A stretch of DNA of 64,000 nt from Nocardioidaceae bacterium (GTDB lineage Bacteria > Actinomycetota > Actinomycetes > Propionibacteriales > Nocardioidaceae): contig JACJWW010000003.1 of NCBI GenBank assembly GCA_020636935.1, positions 1 through 64,000 on the forward strand. The letters are read 5' to 3'. The notes under the pieces were generated by a model that was not told the DNA's origin, ran no database searches, and saw nothing but the letters and a program-made list of their open reading frames with translations. The first letter of the stretch is position 1; each line of letters opens with the position of its first letter. The position numbers were made by a program, and so were the translations under genes. Below, piece after piece: positions 1 to 7,634 of this stretch.

Positions 1-356
1 GGATTGGCCTTTATGCCATCCCCTTGGTGGTGATCGTGATCGGCGCTTGGTTGGCAGTCGATCGTTATCGCCAGCTTGGGCACGCGTTTAGCAACGGCTT
101 CTTGGTGGTGTCTTCAGGAAGCCTGTGCCACACGCGCACGGTCTTGGAGCAAGACTCCATCATTGGCTGGAATTTCCGCCAGTCCTTCTTCCAGCGACGT
201 CTTGGAGTGCTCACCTTGGAGGCCACGATCGCCGCCGGGTCGGGAGGTGTGGCCGCCCTCGACCTTGTTGACGCCGACGCTGCCGCCTTGGCCAAGGCCA
301 TCACCCCAGAGCTCTTGGAGCCCTTCTTGGCACCTCGCGTGGAGCCTCAGCGATAG
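1..356 (+). CDS. bPH2 (PH-like) domain protein, C-terminal part (5' truncated by window)
   Basis: The reading frame is open to the first base of the window, so the true start lies upstream. What remains is about 117 residues: a hydrophobic stretch (LYAIPLVVIVIGAWLAV) that looks like the end of a membrane segment, then a beta-rich domain with 'DRYRQLGHAF', 'SSGSLCHTRTVL' and 'GWNFRQSFFQRRLGVLTLEATIAAG'. This order is typical of the bacterial PH domain type 2 (YdbS/YdbT-like) membrane proteins: two helices followed by a PH-like fold that begins after the RYR.L motif. The role of such proteins is not well defined. It converges on the histidine phosphatase gene, and the two stop codons overlap by about 10 bp. 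Confidence 0.7.
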   Translation, partial: IGLYAIPLVVIVIGAWLAVDRYRQLGHAFSNGFLVVSSGSLCHTRTVLEQDSIIGWNFRQSFFQRRLGVLTLEATIAAGSGGVAALDLVDADAAALAKAITPELLEPFLAPRVEPQR

Positions 357-994
357 GTGAGCAGTTCGGGCCTAGCGGCAAGTTGGGCTTCGATGTGCAC
401 GGTTTCGTTGAAGGTCATCAGGTGGGTGCGCTCGGGTCGTACGGCGATCTTGGTGACTCCGGTGTTGGCGCAGACGGGGTTGAGGCGCCGCCACAAAGGC
501 ACCTCGCCGCCGAGCACCGACGTCGCAGACCAAGACGCAGGACCGCCACTGGTGAAGACGATCGCGATCCCATCACCCACCGCTTCACTCGTACGACGAA
601 GCGCCCCATCGATGCGGCCGGTGAACTCGCCGAATGACTCCTGGTAGTCGGCGAACTCGCCGCCGGTCCAGCGGGTGATCGCCCGCTCAAACTCCTCGAA
701 GGAGTCGACGAAGCCCGACTTGGGCTCGATCTTGCGGAAGACCTCGACGTGGTCAAACTCGTTCCAACCCGGGTCGATCATGACCTCCCGCCCACCAAGC
801 GACTCCAGCACCCCGGCGCAGGTCTCTTGGTGTCTTTGCATGCCACCGGAGACGACGAGGTCGGGTTGGATGCCCCGCTCGGCCAGGGCTCGACCCAGGA
901 TGCGGCCCTGCTCCCAGCCGATCTCGGAGAGTTGGTCGTAGTTTTCCGCGCCCCAGGAGGCTTGCCCGTGGCGCACCAGCAACAAGATGCCCAT
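347..994 (-). CDS. histidine phosphatase (phosphoglycerate mutase-like) family protein
   Basis: 215 residues. The N-terminus carries the RHG motif (R8-H9-G10) of the phosphoglycerate mutase/acid phosphatase superfamily, where the His is the phosphorylated nucleophile. Near the C-terminus the usual second catalytic His of 'THGG/SHGG' is replaced: the protein reads 'FTSGGPAS'. As far as I recall, this variant occurs in a set of actinobacterial homologues; catalytic competence is therefore uncertain. The start is the ATG at 994 because it overlaps the stop of the upstream gene as TAATG, which implies translational coupling; an upstream in-frame ATG at 1015 is less likely. It is the last gene of a four-gene lipid-related operon. 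Confidence 0.85.
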   Translation of the reverse strand: MGILLLVRHGQASWGAENYDQLSEIGWEQGRILGRALAERGIQPDLVVSGGMQRHQETCAGVLESLGGREVMIDPGWNEFDHVEVFRKIEPKSGFVDSFEEFERAITRWTGGEFADYQESFGEFTGRIDGALRRTSEAVGDGIAIVFTSGGPASWSATSVLGGEVPLWRRLNPVCANTGVTKIAVRPERTHLMTFNETVHIEAQLAARPELLTYR

Positions 995-2049
995 TAGCCG
1001 ATGATCTCCTTGCATCGTGACTCAAGATGGCCGACCGCTTGCCCAAAGATCGCCAAGTCTTCATTGGTGGTCTGACCGTGGTAGTAGCGATAGTGGATCT
1101 GTTGGGCGATGCCGGCCAGACGGAAGACTCCATATACATCATAGAAGCGCCATTGCGCGGGCGTGAGCGCCAAGCCACGGGCAGCGCAATAGTGGTCGAC
1201 CAATTCGGCACGAGTCATCATGCCGGGCAGGTGGGTGGGTTGACGACGAAAGAGTTGACTGAAGTCATCATCATCGGCTTGCACCCAATAGGCAGTCGTG
1301 GAGCCAAGATCCATCAACGGGTCGCCCACGGTGGCCAACTCCCAGTCGAGCAGGCCGATCGGTTTGGTGGGGTCTTCCTTGGCCAGCACCAGGTTGTCGA
1401 AGCGGAAGTCGTTGTGGATCATGCACGCACCGACATCGTCGGGCTGATTGGCGGCCAGCCAATCCATCACGCCTTCAAAATCGGGTACGTCGGGAGTGCG
1501 GGCGTCACGGAAGCGTCGCGTCCACCCCGAGATCTGGCGCTCTACATAGCCCAGCCCCTTGTACATCGAAGCCAGTGGGGTGGCTTGTACGTCGACCTCG
1601 TGCAGGTCGATCAGCGCTCCGATCGCATTGCGACACAGGGCGGCCGTGTCAGCTGGGTTGATCTCGATCGGGAAGTCGCGTCTGGGGATGATCCCGTCGA
1701 TCCGCTCCATCACATAGAAGTCAGAGCCGAGCACGGCCTCTTCCTGACACAGGCCAATCATCTTCGGCACCAGCGGGAATGACTGCGCCAAGCCAGCCTG
1801 GATCCGGTATTCGCGGGCCATGTCGTGGGCGCCAGCGGCCTTCTTGCCGCTCGGCGGGCGCCGCAAGATCAGATCGTGCTCGCTGTCGCGCAGTGAATAG
1901 GTGAGATTGGAGGCGCCACCGCGGAATTGCCGGATCTCGACCTCATCCCCCAAGTCGATGCCGACGGTGGCCAGCCAACGGCGTACGGGATCGAGATCGA
2001 AGGCATCCTCTGACCTGACCTCACTGCTGTCAGCTGGAGTCTGACTCAT
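994..2049 (-). CDS. APH-like phosphotransferase family protein (ACAD-associated)
   Basis: 351 residues of the aminoglycoside phosphotransferase/choline kinase-like fold. Residues about 40-65 give the Gly-rich nucleotide loop ('FRGGASNLTY') and the 'ILRRPPSG' strand. H212-N213-D214 ('IHNDFRFDNL') is the Brenner catalytic motif and D235 ('LLDWELATVGDP') the metal-binding Asp. In actinobacteria this subfamily is almost always encoded next to acyl-CoA dehydrogenases and resembles the kinase domain of human ACAD10/11, which phosphorylates 4-hydroxyacyl-CoAs. Context agrees: it is coupled by ATGA to the SDR upstream, which in turn follows an ACAD. A role in hydroxy-fatty-acid catabolism is inferred. 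Confidence 0.85.
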   Translation of the reverse strand: MSQTPADSSEVRSEDAFDLDPVRRWLATVGIDLGDEVEIRQFRGGASNLTYSLRDSEHDLILRRPPSGKKAAGAHDMAREYRIQAGLAQSFPLVPKMIGLCQEEAVLGSDFYVMERIDGIIPRRDFPIEINPADTAALCRNAIGALIDLHEVDVQATPLASMYKGLGYVERQISGWTRRFRDARTPDVPDFEGVMDWLAANQPDDVGACMIHNDFRFDNLVLAKEDPTKPIGLLDWELATVGDPLMDLGSTTAYWVQADDDDFSQLFRRQPTHLPGMMTRAELVDHYCAARGLALTPAQWRFYDVYGVFRLAGIAQQIHYRYYHGQTTNEDLAIFGQAVGHLESRCKEIIG

Positions 2050-2834
2050 GCCTGCCTCGTCAGGAGGCCCGCCCCATCTGCACCCATCAGGGCCTCGTAG
2101 CCGGCACGGTCATCGCGCTTGAAAGCGAAGGTGTCCTTGGAGGTCTGGTCGGGCAGGATCAGCGTCTCGCCCGCATCGGCTTGAGCGATGACCTCGGCGG
2201 CCACGTCATCGGCAGTCTGGGGAGCCTGGTCGATCAGCTTCTTCGCGATCGCCTGTGCGGCTCCGTCCTGACCGGTGAGGCTCTCGGCCAGGTCGCTGCG
2301 GAAGAACGACGGGCAAACCACCGACACGGTGATGCCATAGCCGCCCAGCTCGAAGTTGAGCGACTCGCTGATCGCAACCACCCCGGCCTTGCTCGCGGAG
2401 TACGCCGACATCCCGGCCGGGTGCACGAGACCCGCCAGTGACGCGATGTTGACGATCTGACCGCTGCGCTGCTGTTTGAAGCTCGGCACGAAGGCGCGGA
2501 TGCCACGCACGGTGCCGAGCAGGTTGATGTCGATGGTGCGCTCGAACTCATCAAAGCCTGAGACGTCGATGCGACCGCCGCCAGCAATGCCGGCGCAGTT
2601 GTAGAGCCGATCGACGCGAGGCCAGTGCTCCTTGGCCCATCCGGCCACCCGAGCCCAGTCGGCCTCGCTGCTCACATTGAGAGTCAGTTGGGAGTCGTCG
2701 GTCGGGCGCAGGTCGGCGATGCAGACCTCGTCGCCGCGCTCGCGATGCAGCTGGGCCAGTGCGGCTCCAAGGCCACGAGAGCCACCGCTGATCACGACGT
2801 ACTGCTTGTCTGGCGTTGACTGCTCTTCGGTCAT
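2046..2834 (-). CDS. short-chain dehydrogenase/reductase (classical SDR)
   Basis: 262 residues. The Rossmann motif GGSRGLG lies at residues 17-23, 'NCAGIAGG' at 79-86, and the catalytic set is S132, Y145 and K149 ('SAYSASKAG'). It is an NAD(P)-dependent oxidoreductase of unknown substrate. The start ATG overlaps the stop of the acyl-CoA dehydrogenase gene by 4 bp and its own stop overlaps the kinase-like gene by 4 bp, so all four genes of the block are translationally coupled. Oxidation of a hydroxyacyl intermediate is a reasonable inference from context. Confidence 0.88.
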   Translation of the reverse strand: MTEEQSTPDKQYVVISGGSRGLGAALAQLHRERGDEVCIADLRPTDDSQLTLNVSSEADWARVAGWAKEHWPRVDRLYNCAGIAGGGRIDVSGFDEFERTIDINLLGTVRGIRAFVPSFKQQRSGQIVNIASLAGLVHPAGMSAYSASKAGVVAISESLNFELGGYGITVSVVCPSFFRSDLAESLTGQDGAAQAIAKKLIDQAPQTADDVAAEVIAQADAGETLILPDQTSKDTFAFKRDDRAGYEALMGADGAGLLTRQA

Positions 2835-4084
2835 CGGGTTGCCTCCTTGTAACGGCCGATCTCGGCTCGGGCCACTACGCCACGATGCACCTCATCGGGC
2901 CCATCGGCCAAGCGCAATGATCGCGCATTGGTCCACATCGCCGACAGGGGCAGGTCTTGGGTCATGCCGGCGCCGCCATGCAACTGGATCGCCATGTCGA
3001 TCACCTGTTGGGCGACATTCGGCACGACCACCTTGATCTGACTGACCTCACTAGGCGCAGCGCCTTCGGTGTCGAGCTTCCAGGCGGCATGCAGCACGAG
3101 CAGGCGCGCTTGATTGATCGCCATCCGAGCATCGGCGATCCGCTCGCGATTGCCGCCCAGGTTGATGATCGGTTTGCCAAAGGCGGTGCGCGACAGACCC
3201 CGCTTGATCGCCAACTCCAAGGCCACCTCGGCTTGACCGATCAGCCGCATGCAGTGGTGGATCCGCCCTGGCCCAAGGCGTCCTTGCGCGATCTCGAAGG
3301 CTCGGCCGGCGCCCAGCAAGAGATTGCTTTGCGGCACGCGTACGTCGGTCATGCGCACTTGGCCGTGACCAACTGGCTCGTCGTAGATGCCCATCGTGGG
3401 CAGCATGCGTTGCACCTCGACCCCATCGGCATCCAGCGGCACCAACACCATGGAGTGGCGGTGATGACGATCGGCGTCTGGGTCGGTGAGCCCCATGAAG
3501 ATCATCACCTTGCAGTCCGGGTGACCCACGCCCGTGGAAAACCACTTGGTGCCATTGATCACCACGTCGTCACCATCGAGTACGGCGGTCGCGGCCATAT
3601 TGGTGGCATCTGATGAGGCCACACCGGGCTCGGTCATCCCAAACATCGAGCGGATCTGGCCGTCCAGCAGCGGCTCGAGCCAGGTCTGCTTCTGCTCGGC
3701 GGTGCCGTATTTGAGCAGCACCTCCATGTTGCCGGTGTCGGGCGCATTGCAGTTGAAGACATACGGCGCCAGCGTCGTGGCCCGGCCCATCGCCTCGGCC
3801 ACGGGCGCGTAGTCCAGATTGCTCAAACCGGCGCCGCCGTGGGTGCCGAACTGTTCGGCGTACGGCTGATCGTGACCGACTGGCAAGAAGAGATTCCACA
3901 ATCCTTGAGCCCGAGCCTTTGCCCGCAGCTCGGTCATGATCTGCGATTCTGCCCAGGTCGTGTGGTCACCTCCGCGAGCGACGTCACGGTGGTAGTCATC
4001 AACGACTGGCTCGATCTCCTCGGTGACGAAGGTGGTGACCAGATCGGTGAGCTCTTTGGCGCGAGGTGAGGCTGCGAAGTCCAT
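2831..4084 (-). CDS. acyl-CoA dehydrogenase (ACAD10/11-like)
   Basis: About 417 residues with the full ACAD architecture: helical N-terminal domain, central beta domain ('FGMTEPGVASSDATNM', 'GTKWFSTGVGHPDCKVMIFMG') and a C-terminal helical domain. 'RTAFGKPI' and 'QLHGGAGMTQDLPLS' are FAD-binding signatures, and 'DGPDEVHRGVVAR' lies where ACAD10/11-type enzymes keep the catalytic acidic residue. It would catalyse alpha,beta-desaturation of an acyl-CoA with FAD and electron transfer flavoprotein. I chose ATG 4084; a GTG three codons upstream (4093) is also possible. It is the first gene of the operon. The 218 bp upstream, to 4302, hold no convincing gene. Confidence 0.9.
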   Translation of the reverse strand: MDFAASPRAKELTDLVTTFVTEEIEPVVDDYHRDVARGGDHTTWAESQIMTELRAKARAQGLWNLFLPVGHDQPYAEQFGTHGGAGLSNLDYAPVAEAMGRATTLAPYVFNCNAPDTGNMEVLLKYGTAEQKQTWLEPLLDGQIRSMFGMTEPGVASSDATNMAATAVLDGDDVVINGTKWFSTGVGHPDCKVMIFMGLTDPDADRHHRHSMVLVPLDADGVEVQRMLPTMGIYDEPVGHGQVRMTDVRVPQSNLLLGAGRAFEIAQGRLGPGRIHHCMRLIGQAEVALELAIKRGLSRTAFGKPIINLGGNRERIADARMAINQARLLVLHAAWKLDTEGAAPSEVSQIKVVVPNVAQQVIDMAIQLHGGAGMTQDLPLSAMWTNARSLRLADGPDEVHRGVVARAEIGRYKEATR

Positions 4085-4302
4085 GGCCTGCACTCTAGTC
4101 CGGGCCGGCTCTGCTCAACCATGGCAAGTATCGGTGGGCAGCATCGCCACCTACTCCATGACCGAGGTTCAGGAAGACCCGTTGAATCGATGGATCCTGA
4201 AGACTCCGGTGAAGTCGGGGTCCTCAGGGGTGAAACCGCGCTGGTCCCACCGACCGAATACGAAGCCAGCCACCAGGTCACCCAGACCCCGCGGCGCAAC
4301 AA

Positions 4303-4902
4303 TCAGGACTGCTTGAGTAAGTCTTCCATGAGATCGGCTGTCCGCCCAGCCCCGGCACCTCGAAGCGCGACAATCGTCGACTCATCAGTCGCGCCGGGCA
4401 GCCGAGACACCGCCATCCGATGAACCTTGAGCATCGCTTCGGGCGCCTCCTCGACCAGCGTGCTGAACAAGGCATCCGCGGTCACCCACTCGATCCCCAG
4501 GGCTGTCATGACCTCGGGAGGGAAGCCCGTGAGGTCGTCACTACACACGAACGTGGCTTCGGCGGCGACCGCGGCGGCAATGACGTGCCGATCGTTGTCG
4601 TCGACCAGCACGAAGTCTGCGACCGTGACACTGGCCTCCTCGGTCATGTCGACTTGGGAGTACGGGAACGTGCCGTTCATGGCCGCGACCAGTCGCTCAC
4701 CGGATGCCTCGTCGAAGCCGTCCACCTTCTCGATCATGCGCCTGACGGCCTCGTCCAAGATGGCTTGGCTCCACCTGACCCGGATGAGCTGATGGGTCAT
4801 CGCGTAGAGCACGTAATCCCGCAAGACACGCGAGAACACGATGTTGGCGTCGCTGAGGACCACACTGAACAGGATGCGAGACTCGGCCTCCTGTCCGCTC
4901 AC
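4303..4902 (-). CDS. PIN-domain toxin (VapC-superfamily RNase) of a type II TA module
   Basis: 199 residues. The N-terminal 'VVLSDANIVFSRVLRDY' supplies the first PIN acidic residue (the D of DAN), followed by a helical region with E in 'ILDEAVRRM' and the C-terminal acidic cluster 'VDDNDRHVIAAAV' plus 'CSDDLTGFP'. This is the pattern of Mg-dependent PIN endoribonucleases. The last ~50 residues (Met-, Leu- and Arg-rich) are an extension beyond the compact PIN fold. The GTG start overlaps the antitoxin stop as GTGA, typical of antitoxin-first TA operons. The RNA target is unknown. Confidence 0.8.
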   Translation of the reverse strand: MSGQEAESRILFSVVLSDANIVFSRVLRDYVLYAMTHQLIRVRWSQAILDEAVRRMIEKVDGFDEASGERLVAAMNGTFPYSQVDMTEEASVTVADFVLVDDNDRHVIAAAVAAEATFVCSDDLTGFPPEVMTALGIEWVTADALFSTLVEEAPEAMLKVHRMAVSRLPGATDESTIVALRGAGAGRTADLMEDLLKQS

Positions 4903-5282
4903 TCCACCAGCCCCAACTCGTTTTGCAGCCGGGCGAACTCCTCCATCCCGGCCTCCATGTGGACCCGCTCGGCTTCAAGGAAGGCGTGGATTGAGGCGAG
5001 CTTGACTCGGTGGTGGGTGCCGACCTTGCGGAAGACCAGTTTGCCCTCGTCCATCAGCTTGCGGACCTGGGGACGAGACATCCCCAGCAACTCGGCAGCC
5101 TCAGCAGGAGTAACTTCAGCGTTGCCACGGGTGAGCAGGACTTCCTGGCCGCGCGCCTTGGCATCGACCAGCCGGGCGAGCCACTCAGCGGTCTCGCGGG
5201 AGAAACTGACCTCGATCTCGGCGCCGCCCTTGTCGAGGGCACGGTGCAGCGCGTCGGCGTCTCGGCTCAGTAGCTCGGTCAT
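4899..5282 (-). CDS. excisionase-type HTH antitoxin paired with PIN toxin
   Basis: 127 residues. An N-terminal helical part is followed at about 66-115 by an excisionase/MerR-like helix-turn-helix ('TPAEAAELLGMSRPQVRKLMDEGKL' region, shown here in part) and a C-terminal helix ending 'RLQNELGLVE' that probably contacts the toxin. HTH antitoxins of this kind pair with PIN toxins in actinobacteria. A good Shine-Dalgarno (TGGAGGTGG) precedes the ATG at 5282. Autoregulation of the pair through the upstream region is expected but not proven. Confidence 0.8.
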   Translation of the reverse strand: MTELLSRDADALHRALDKGGAEIEVSFSRETAEWLARLVDAKARGQEVLLTRGNAEVTPAEAAELLGMSRPQVRKLMDEGKLVFRKVGTHHRVKLASIHAFLEAERVHMEAGMEEFARLQNELGLVE

Positions 5283-5429
5283 GATCCACCTCCAGACACT
5301 ATCTGCTCTATCTGAATCAAGTGTAACATCCGCTGCACTAGGCGGCTTCGGATTTGAATATGGGCAGCCCGCACTACATAGAGCTCAGGAAAACTCGCGA
5401 CGTTTGTACATTAGGCGTACATTCTTCGT
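5283..5429. promoter_or_regulatory. divergent promoter region between two TA modules
   Basis: 147 bp separate the PIN/HTH pair (minus) from the DUF1778/GNAT pair (plus). On the minus strand, TTACAC and GATAGT, 17 bp apart, could be -35/-10 boxes, and AGATAG is repeated there. On the plus side an inverted repeat TGTAC-N7-GTACA spans 5405-5421, just upstream of the ATG at 5430, and is a plausible operator for the ribbon-helix-helix antitoxin. All assignments are by eye. Confidence 0.4.
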
Positions 5430-5720
5430 ATGGCCGTGACACCCGAAACCACCCGACGCAAGGAAGCCCGCCTTGCAATGCGCCTCACCCCTGACCAGGA
5501 CGCCCTGATCCGCGACGCCGCTGCCGTGACCGGGCAGTCCCTAACCGAGTTCGTCACGACGGCCGCCGTGGCCCGAGCCGAGGACACCCTCGCCGATCGC
5601 CGCGTATTCCGCCTCGACGACGCCGCGTGGACCGAGTTCGCCGCGATCCTCGACCGGCCGGCCAAACGCATCCCCGAGCTGGCGAAACTGCTCAACGAGC
5701 CTGCCCCTTGGGACAAGTGA
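5430..5720 (+). CDS. DUF1778 (TacA-like) ribbon-helix-helix antitoxin
   Basis: 96 residues. The N-terminal half ('RKEARLAMRLTPDQDALIRD', then 'AAVTGQSLTEFV') is the RHH DNA-binding region of the DUF1778 family; the C-terminal half ('DDAAWTEFAAILDRPAKRIP') is the toxin-neutralising tail that wraps the GNAT partner in TacA/AtaR-type antitoxins. Its stop overlaps the GTG start of the acetyltransferase (GTGA, 5717-5720), the standard arrangement of DUF1778-GNAT modules. It probably binds the inverted repeat just upstream. Confidence 0.9.
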   Translation: MAVTPETTRRKEARLAMRLTPDQDALIRDAAAVTGQSLTEFVTTAAVARAEDTLADRRVFRLDDAAWTEFAAILDRPAKRIPELAKLLNEPAPWDK

Positions 5721-6220
5721 ATCCGCAGCAGCCGCGCCCCATCGATGGAGGCGACAACACAGGCGACTTCGACTCCGGCGAGGAATCCCTCGACCGCTAT
5801 CTGGCCGATCGGGCGCTGACCAATCACATCGCCGACTTGGCACGATGCTACGTCTGCGTAGACGCCGACACTGACAAGATCATCGGCTACTACACGCTGT
5901 CAGCCGTCGCGGTCGAGCATGTCGACCTTCCGGGCAAGGTACGTCGCAACGCACCCAACCCTATCCCCGCCGTGCTGATGGGACGGCTCGCCATCGACGT
6001 CAAGGCACAAGGCTCCGACCTGGGTCGTCTCCTCGTGCGCGATGCCATCCTGTCCACGCTGGCCGCTGCCGACCGCATCGGCGTACGCATCCTGCTCGTC
6101 CACGCTCTGCACGAGCATGCGACATCCTTCTACGAGAAGCTGGGCTTCAAGCGCTCCCCCACCGACCCTCTGCATCTCTACCTGCTTCTGACGGCAACGG
6201 CCGCACCGGGCGAGCACTGA
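5717..6220 (+). CDS. GNAT-family acetyltransferase toxin (TacT/AtaT-like)
   Basis: 167 residues. 'FDSGEESLDRYLADRA' at the N-terminus is the signature opening of TacT-type toxins, which acetylate charged tRNA and block translation. The acetyl-CoA site is 'DVKAQGSDLGRLLVRDA' and the catalytic Tyr lies in 'SFYEKLGFKR'. GTG at 5717 is chosen because it overlaps the antitoxin stop and the protein then begins like the family. The stop TGA (6218-6220) touches an ATG that opens the Fic remnant, suggesting the module sits against a broken gene. Confidence 0.88.
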   Translation: MNPQQPRPIDGGDNTGDFDSGEESLDRYLADRALTNHIADLARCYVCVDADTDKIIGYYTLSAVAVEHVDLPGKVRRNAPNPIPAVLMGRLAIDVKAQGSDLGRLLVRDAILSTLAAADRIGVRILLVHALHEHATSFYEKLGFKRSPTDPLHLYLLLTATAAPGEH

Positions 6221-6705
6221 TGCACGCGATGCTCAGACTCGGCGGCGCGACGACGCGCTCCACCATCCCGGTCTCCGCCGGACTGCTCTCCGACACCCGC
6301 TCGTACTTCGAGGCCCTCACTGACTTCCGCAATGGCGATGCCAGTCCGATCGTCGCGCGCTTCGCCGATGCCGCGTTTGCAGCCATTGGCAACGGCCGCA
6401 AACTAGCCCAAGACCTCGTGGCTGTCTACGAAAGCTGGGGCGAATCCATCACCGCCCGCAAGTCCGCATCCGTATGGCGCGTCCTGCCTCTGCTACTCAG
6501 CCAGCCCGCGGTGACTTCCAACTTGATCCAAGAGACCATCGGCATCTCGCAACCAGCGGCCGACAATGTCATCGCCCAACTCCGCGAAGCCGGCATCGTC
6601 ACCAAGGCCGCCGGGGGGCAGCGCTACCTCGTCTGGGTCGCCGGAGACGTCACCAACGCCCTCGATGATTTCGCAGACCGGGCCCGCAGAAGGTACACGA
6701 GTTAG
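6220..6705 (+). pseudogene. remnant of a Fic-family protein (C-terminal part only)
   Basis: 161 codons matching only the region that follows the Fic core in large Fic/DUF4172-type proteins: 'TIPVSAGLLSDTRSYFEALTDFR', then 'ANGR'-like 'AAIGNGRKLAQDLVAVYESW' and a winged-helix end ('LIQETIGISQPAADNVIAQLREAGIV', quoted in part). The catalytic HxFx(D/E)GNGR loop is absent, so no AMPylation activity is possible. The reading frame begins directly at the GNAT toxin stop, so the 5' three-fifths of a Fic gene appear to have been replaced. It ends around 6690, where the sequence passes into an unrelated reading frame. Confidence 0.65.
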
Positions 6706-6754
6706 CCGAGAAACACCTCGCTGGCAAGAAGAAGTCGCAGAAGGAGGAACACTG

Positions 6755-6871
6755 ATGGAGCTGAACGAGATGTACGAGAAGTTCGACGCCGCACGGGCAT
6801 TCATCCACGGCACCAAGATCAGCCTCGACGACGCCGTGGCGACCGTCCTCGCGAACCGCGAGAGGCTCTGA
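6755..6871 (+). CDS. 38-residue small protein with strong ribosome binding site
   Basis: An acidic 38-aa frame starting MELNEMYEKFDAARAF and ending VLANRERL. It is preceded by AAGGAGGAAC, a near-perfect Shine-Dalgarno 5 bases from the ATG, and its ATG overlaps (TGATG) the stop of another short frame that reads KVHELAEKHLAGKKKSQKEEH. That overlap suggests the tail of a lost gene followed by a coupled second gene. I do not recognise the family; it could be a truncated antitoxin or the start of a deleted gene. Confidence 0.4.
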   Translation: MELNEMYEKFDAARAFIHGTKISLDDAVATVLANRERL

Positions 6872-6912
6872 CCCCGTGGCTGTCGAGCGTACCCAGCGAC
6901 CCGGTCAGTGAC

Positions 6913-6971
6913 GTTTGCGCAGTGATGATGGTTGGGCTGCCACAGTCATTGGGATGGTGGCGGAAGTCCCC
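6913..6971 (+). repeat. 59-bp direct repeat, copy 1
   Basis: This 59-bp block matches 9301-9359 without gaps, differing at 6 positions (about 90% identical), in the same orientation. It starts GTTTGCGCAGTGATGATGG and ends GAAGTCCCC. The two copies bracket the MazEF, MNT and AbiEii-like genes. Both copies contain ATGGTGGYGGAAGTCCCC, which could be the start of a lost coding sequence (MV-EVP). Confidence 0.75.
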
Positions 6972-7018
6972 CGACTACAACACATAGTGACGTTCATGCC
7001 CGAAGACAGCCGACCTTG

Positions 7019-7333
7019 TCAGAGTGCGAGGACCAGACTCAGGGCAGCATCGACAGCTCGGAGTTCGTCGAAGCCCAGGTGCCCGATCCGTTCGCCGAGC
7101 CGGCTCGGGTCGACTGCGCTCGTCTGCTCGACAAGAACGCGGGTCGGTAGGCCTGCTATCTCGACCCCCGGGCGGAAGGTAGCAGGTCTAGCCGAGGTCG
7201 ACGTGGGAGCAACCATCCAAGTCGACAACAGATCGAGGTCGTCGGACTGCACGACGATCGCATACCGAGCCCCCTGCTGCTCATGACCTCGGGCATCACG
7301 AGGGGCCCGCAGATGGTAGACGTCACCACGCAC
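7019..7333 (-). CDS. MazF/PemK-type endoribonuclease toxin
   Basis: 104 residues with the MazF fold: N-terminal 'RGDVYHLRAP' (strand 1 and the conserved R/G-D-V/I-Y), 'GARYAIVVQSDD' (strand 2), 'STWMVAPTSTSARPATFRP' (strand with the catalytic Ser/Thr) and 'LVEQTSAVDPSRLGERIGHL' near the end. Such toxins cut mRNA at short motifs. The start overlaps the antitoxin gene by 11 bp, consistent with coupling in an antitoxin-toxin operon. Confidence 0.9.
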   Translation of the reverse strand: MRGDVYHLRAPRDARGHEQQGARYAIVVQSDDLDLLSTWMVAPTSTSARPATFRPGVEIAGLPTRVLVEQTSAVDPSRLGERIGHLGFDELRAVDAALSLVLAL

Positions 7334-7556
7334 GCAGCAACTCCATATCTCGCAGCACCTGGGCTGCCTCCGTGCGGTCGACAGGGTCAGCGGCCAGGGC
7401 CTCGACCTCGGCGCGAACCCTGGACTTCGCGTGCCGGGCAGCAGCCTCCACTAGTGCGTCGCGCACAACTTTCGAAACAGGGGTGCCGTCGGCGGTGAGC
7501 TCGTCGATCGCGAGACGCGCTTCGTCGTCTGGTCGGAAAGTGATCGTCGCAGCCAT
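7323..7556 (-). CDS. RHH antitoxin partner of MazF
   Basis: 77 residues. 'ATITFRPDDEARLAIDELTA', followed by 'GTPVSKVVRDALVEAAAR', is a ribbon-helix-helix DNA-binding domain of the kind used by MazE-like actinobacterial antitoxins; the C-terminal helix ('RTEAAQVLRDMELLRAW') would bind and mask the toxin. It is encoded first and overlaps the toxin. An AT-rich stretch (ACAAAATGTAAGACATAGAAAG) lies immediately upstream of its start and probably holds promoter and operator. Confidence 0.85.
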   Translation of the reverse strand: MAATITFRPDDEARLAIDELTADGTPVSKVVRDALVEAAARHAKSRVRAEVEALAADPVDRTEAAQVLRDMELLRAW

Positions 7557-7634
7557 GACCCCATGGTCTCACAAAATGTAAGACATAGAAAGATTCGTGC
7601 CGCGCCCCATCACCGTGAACACGCACTCAATGAG

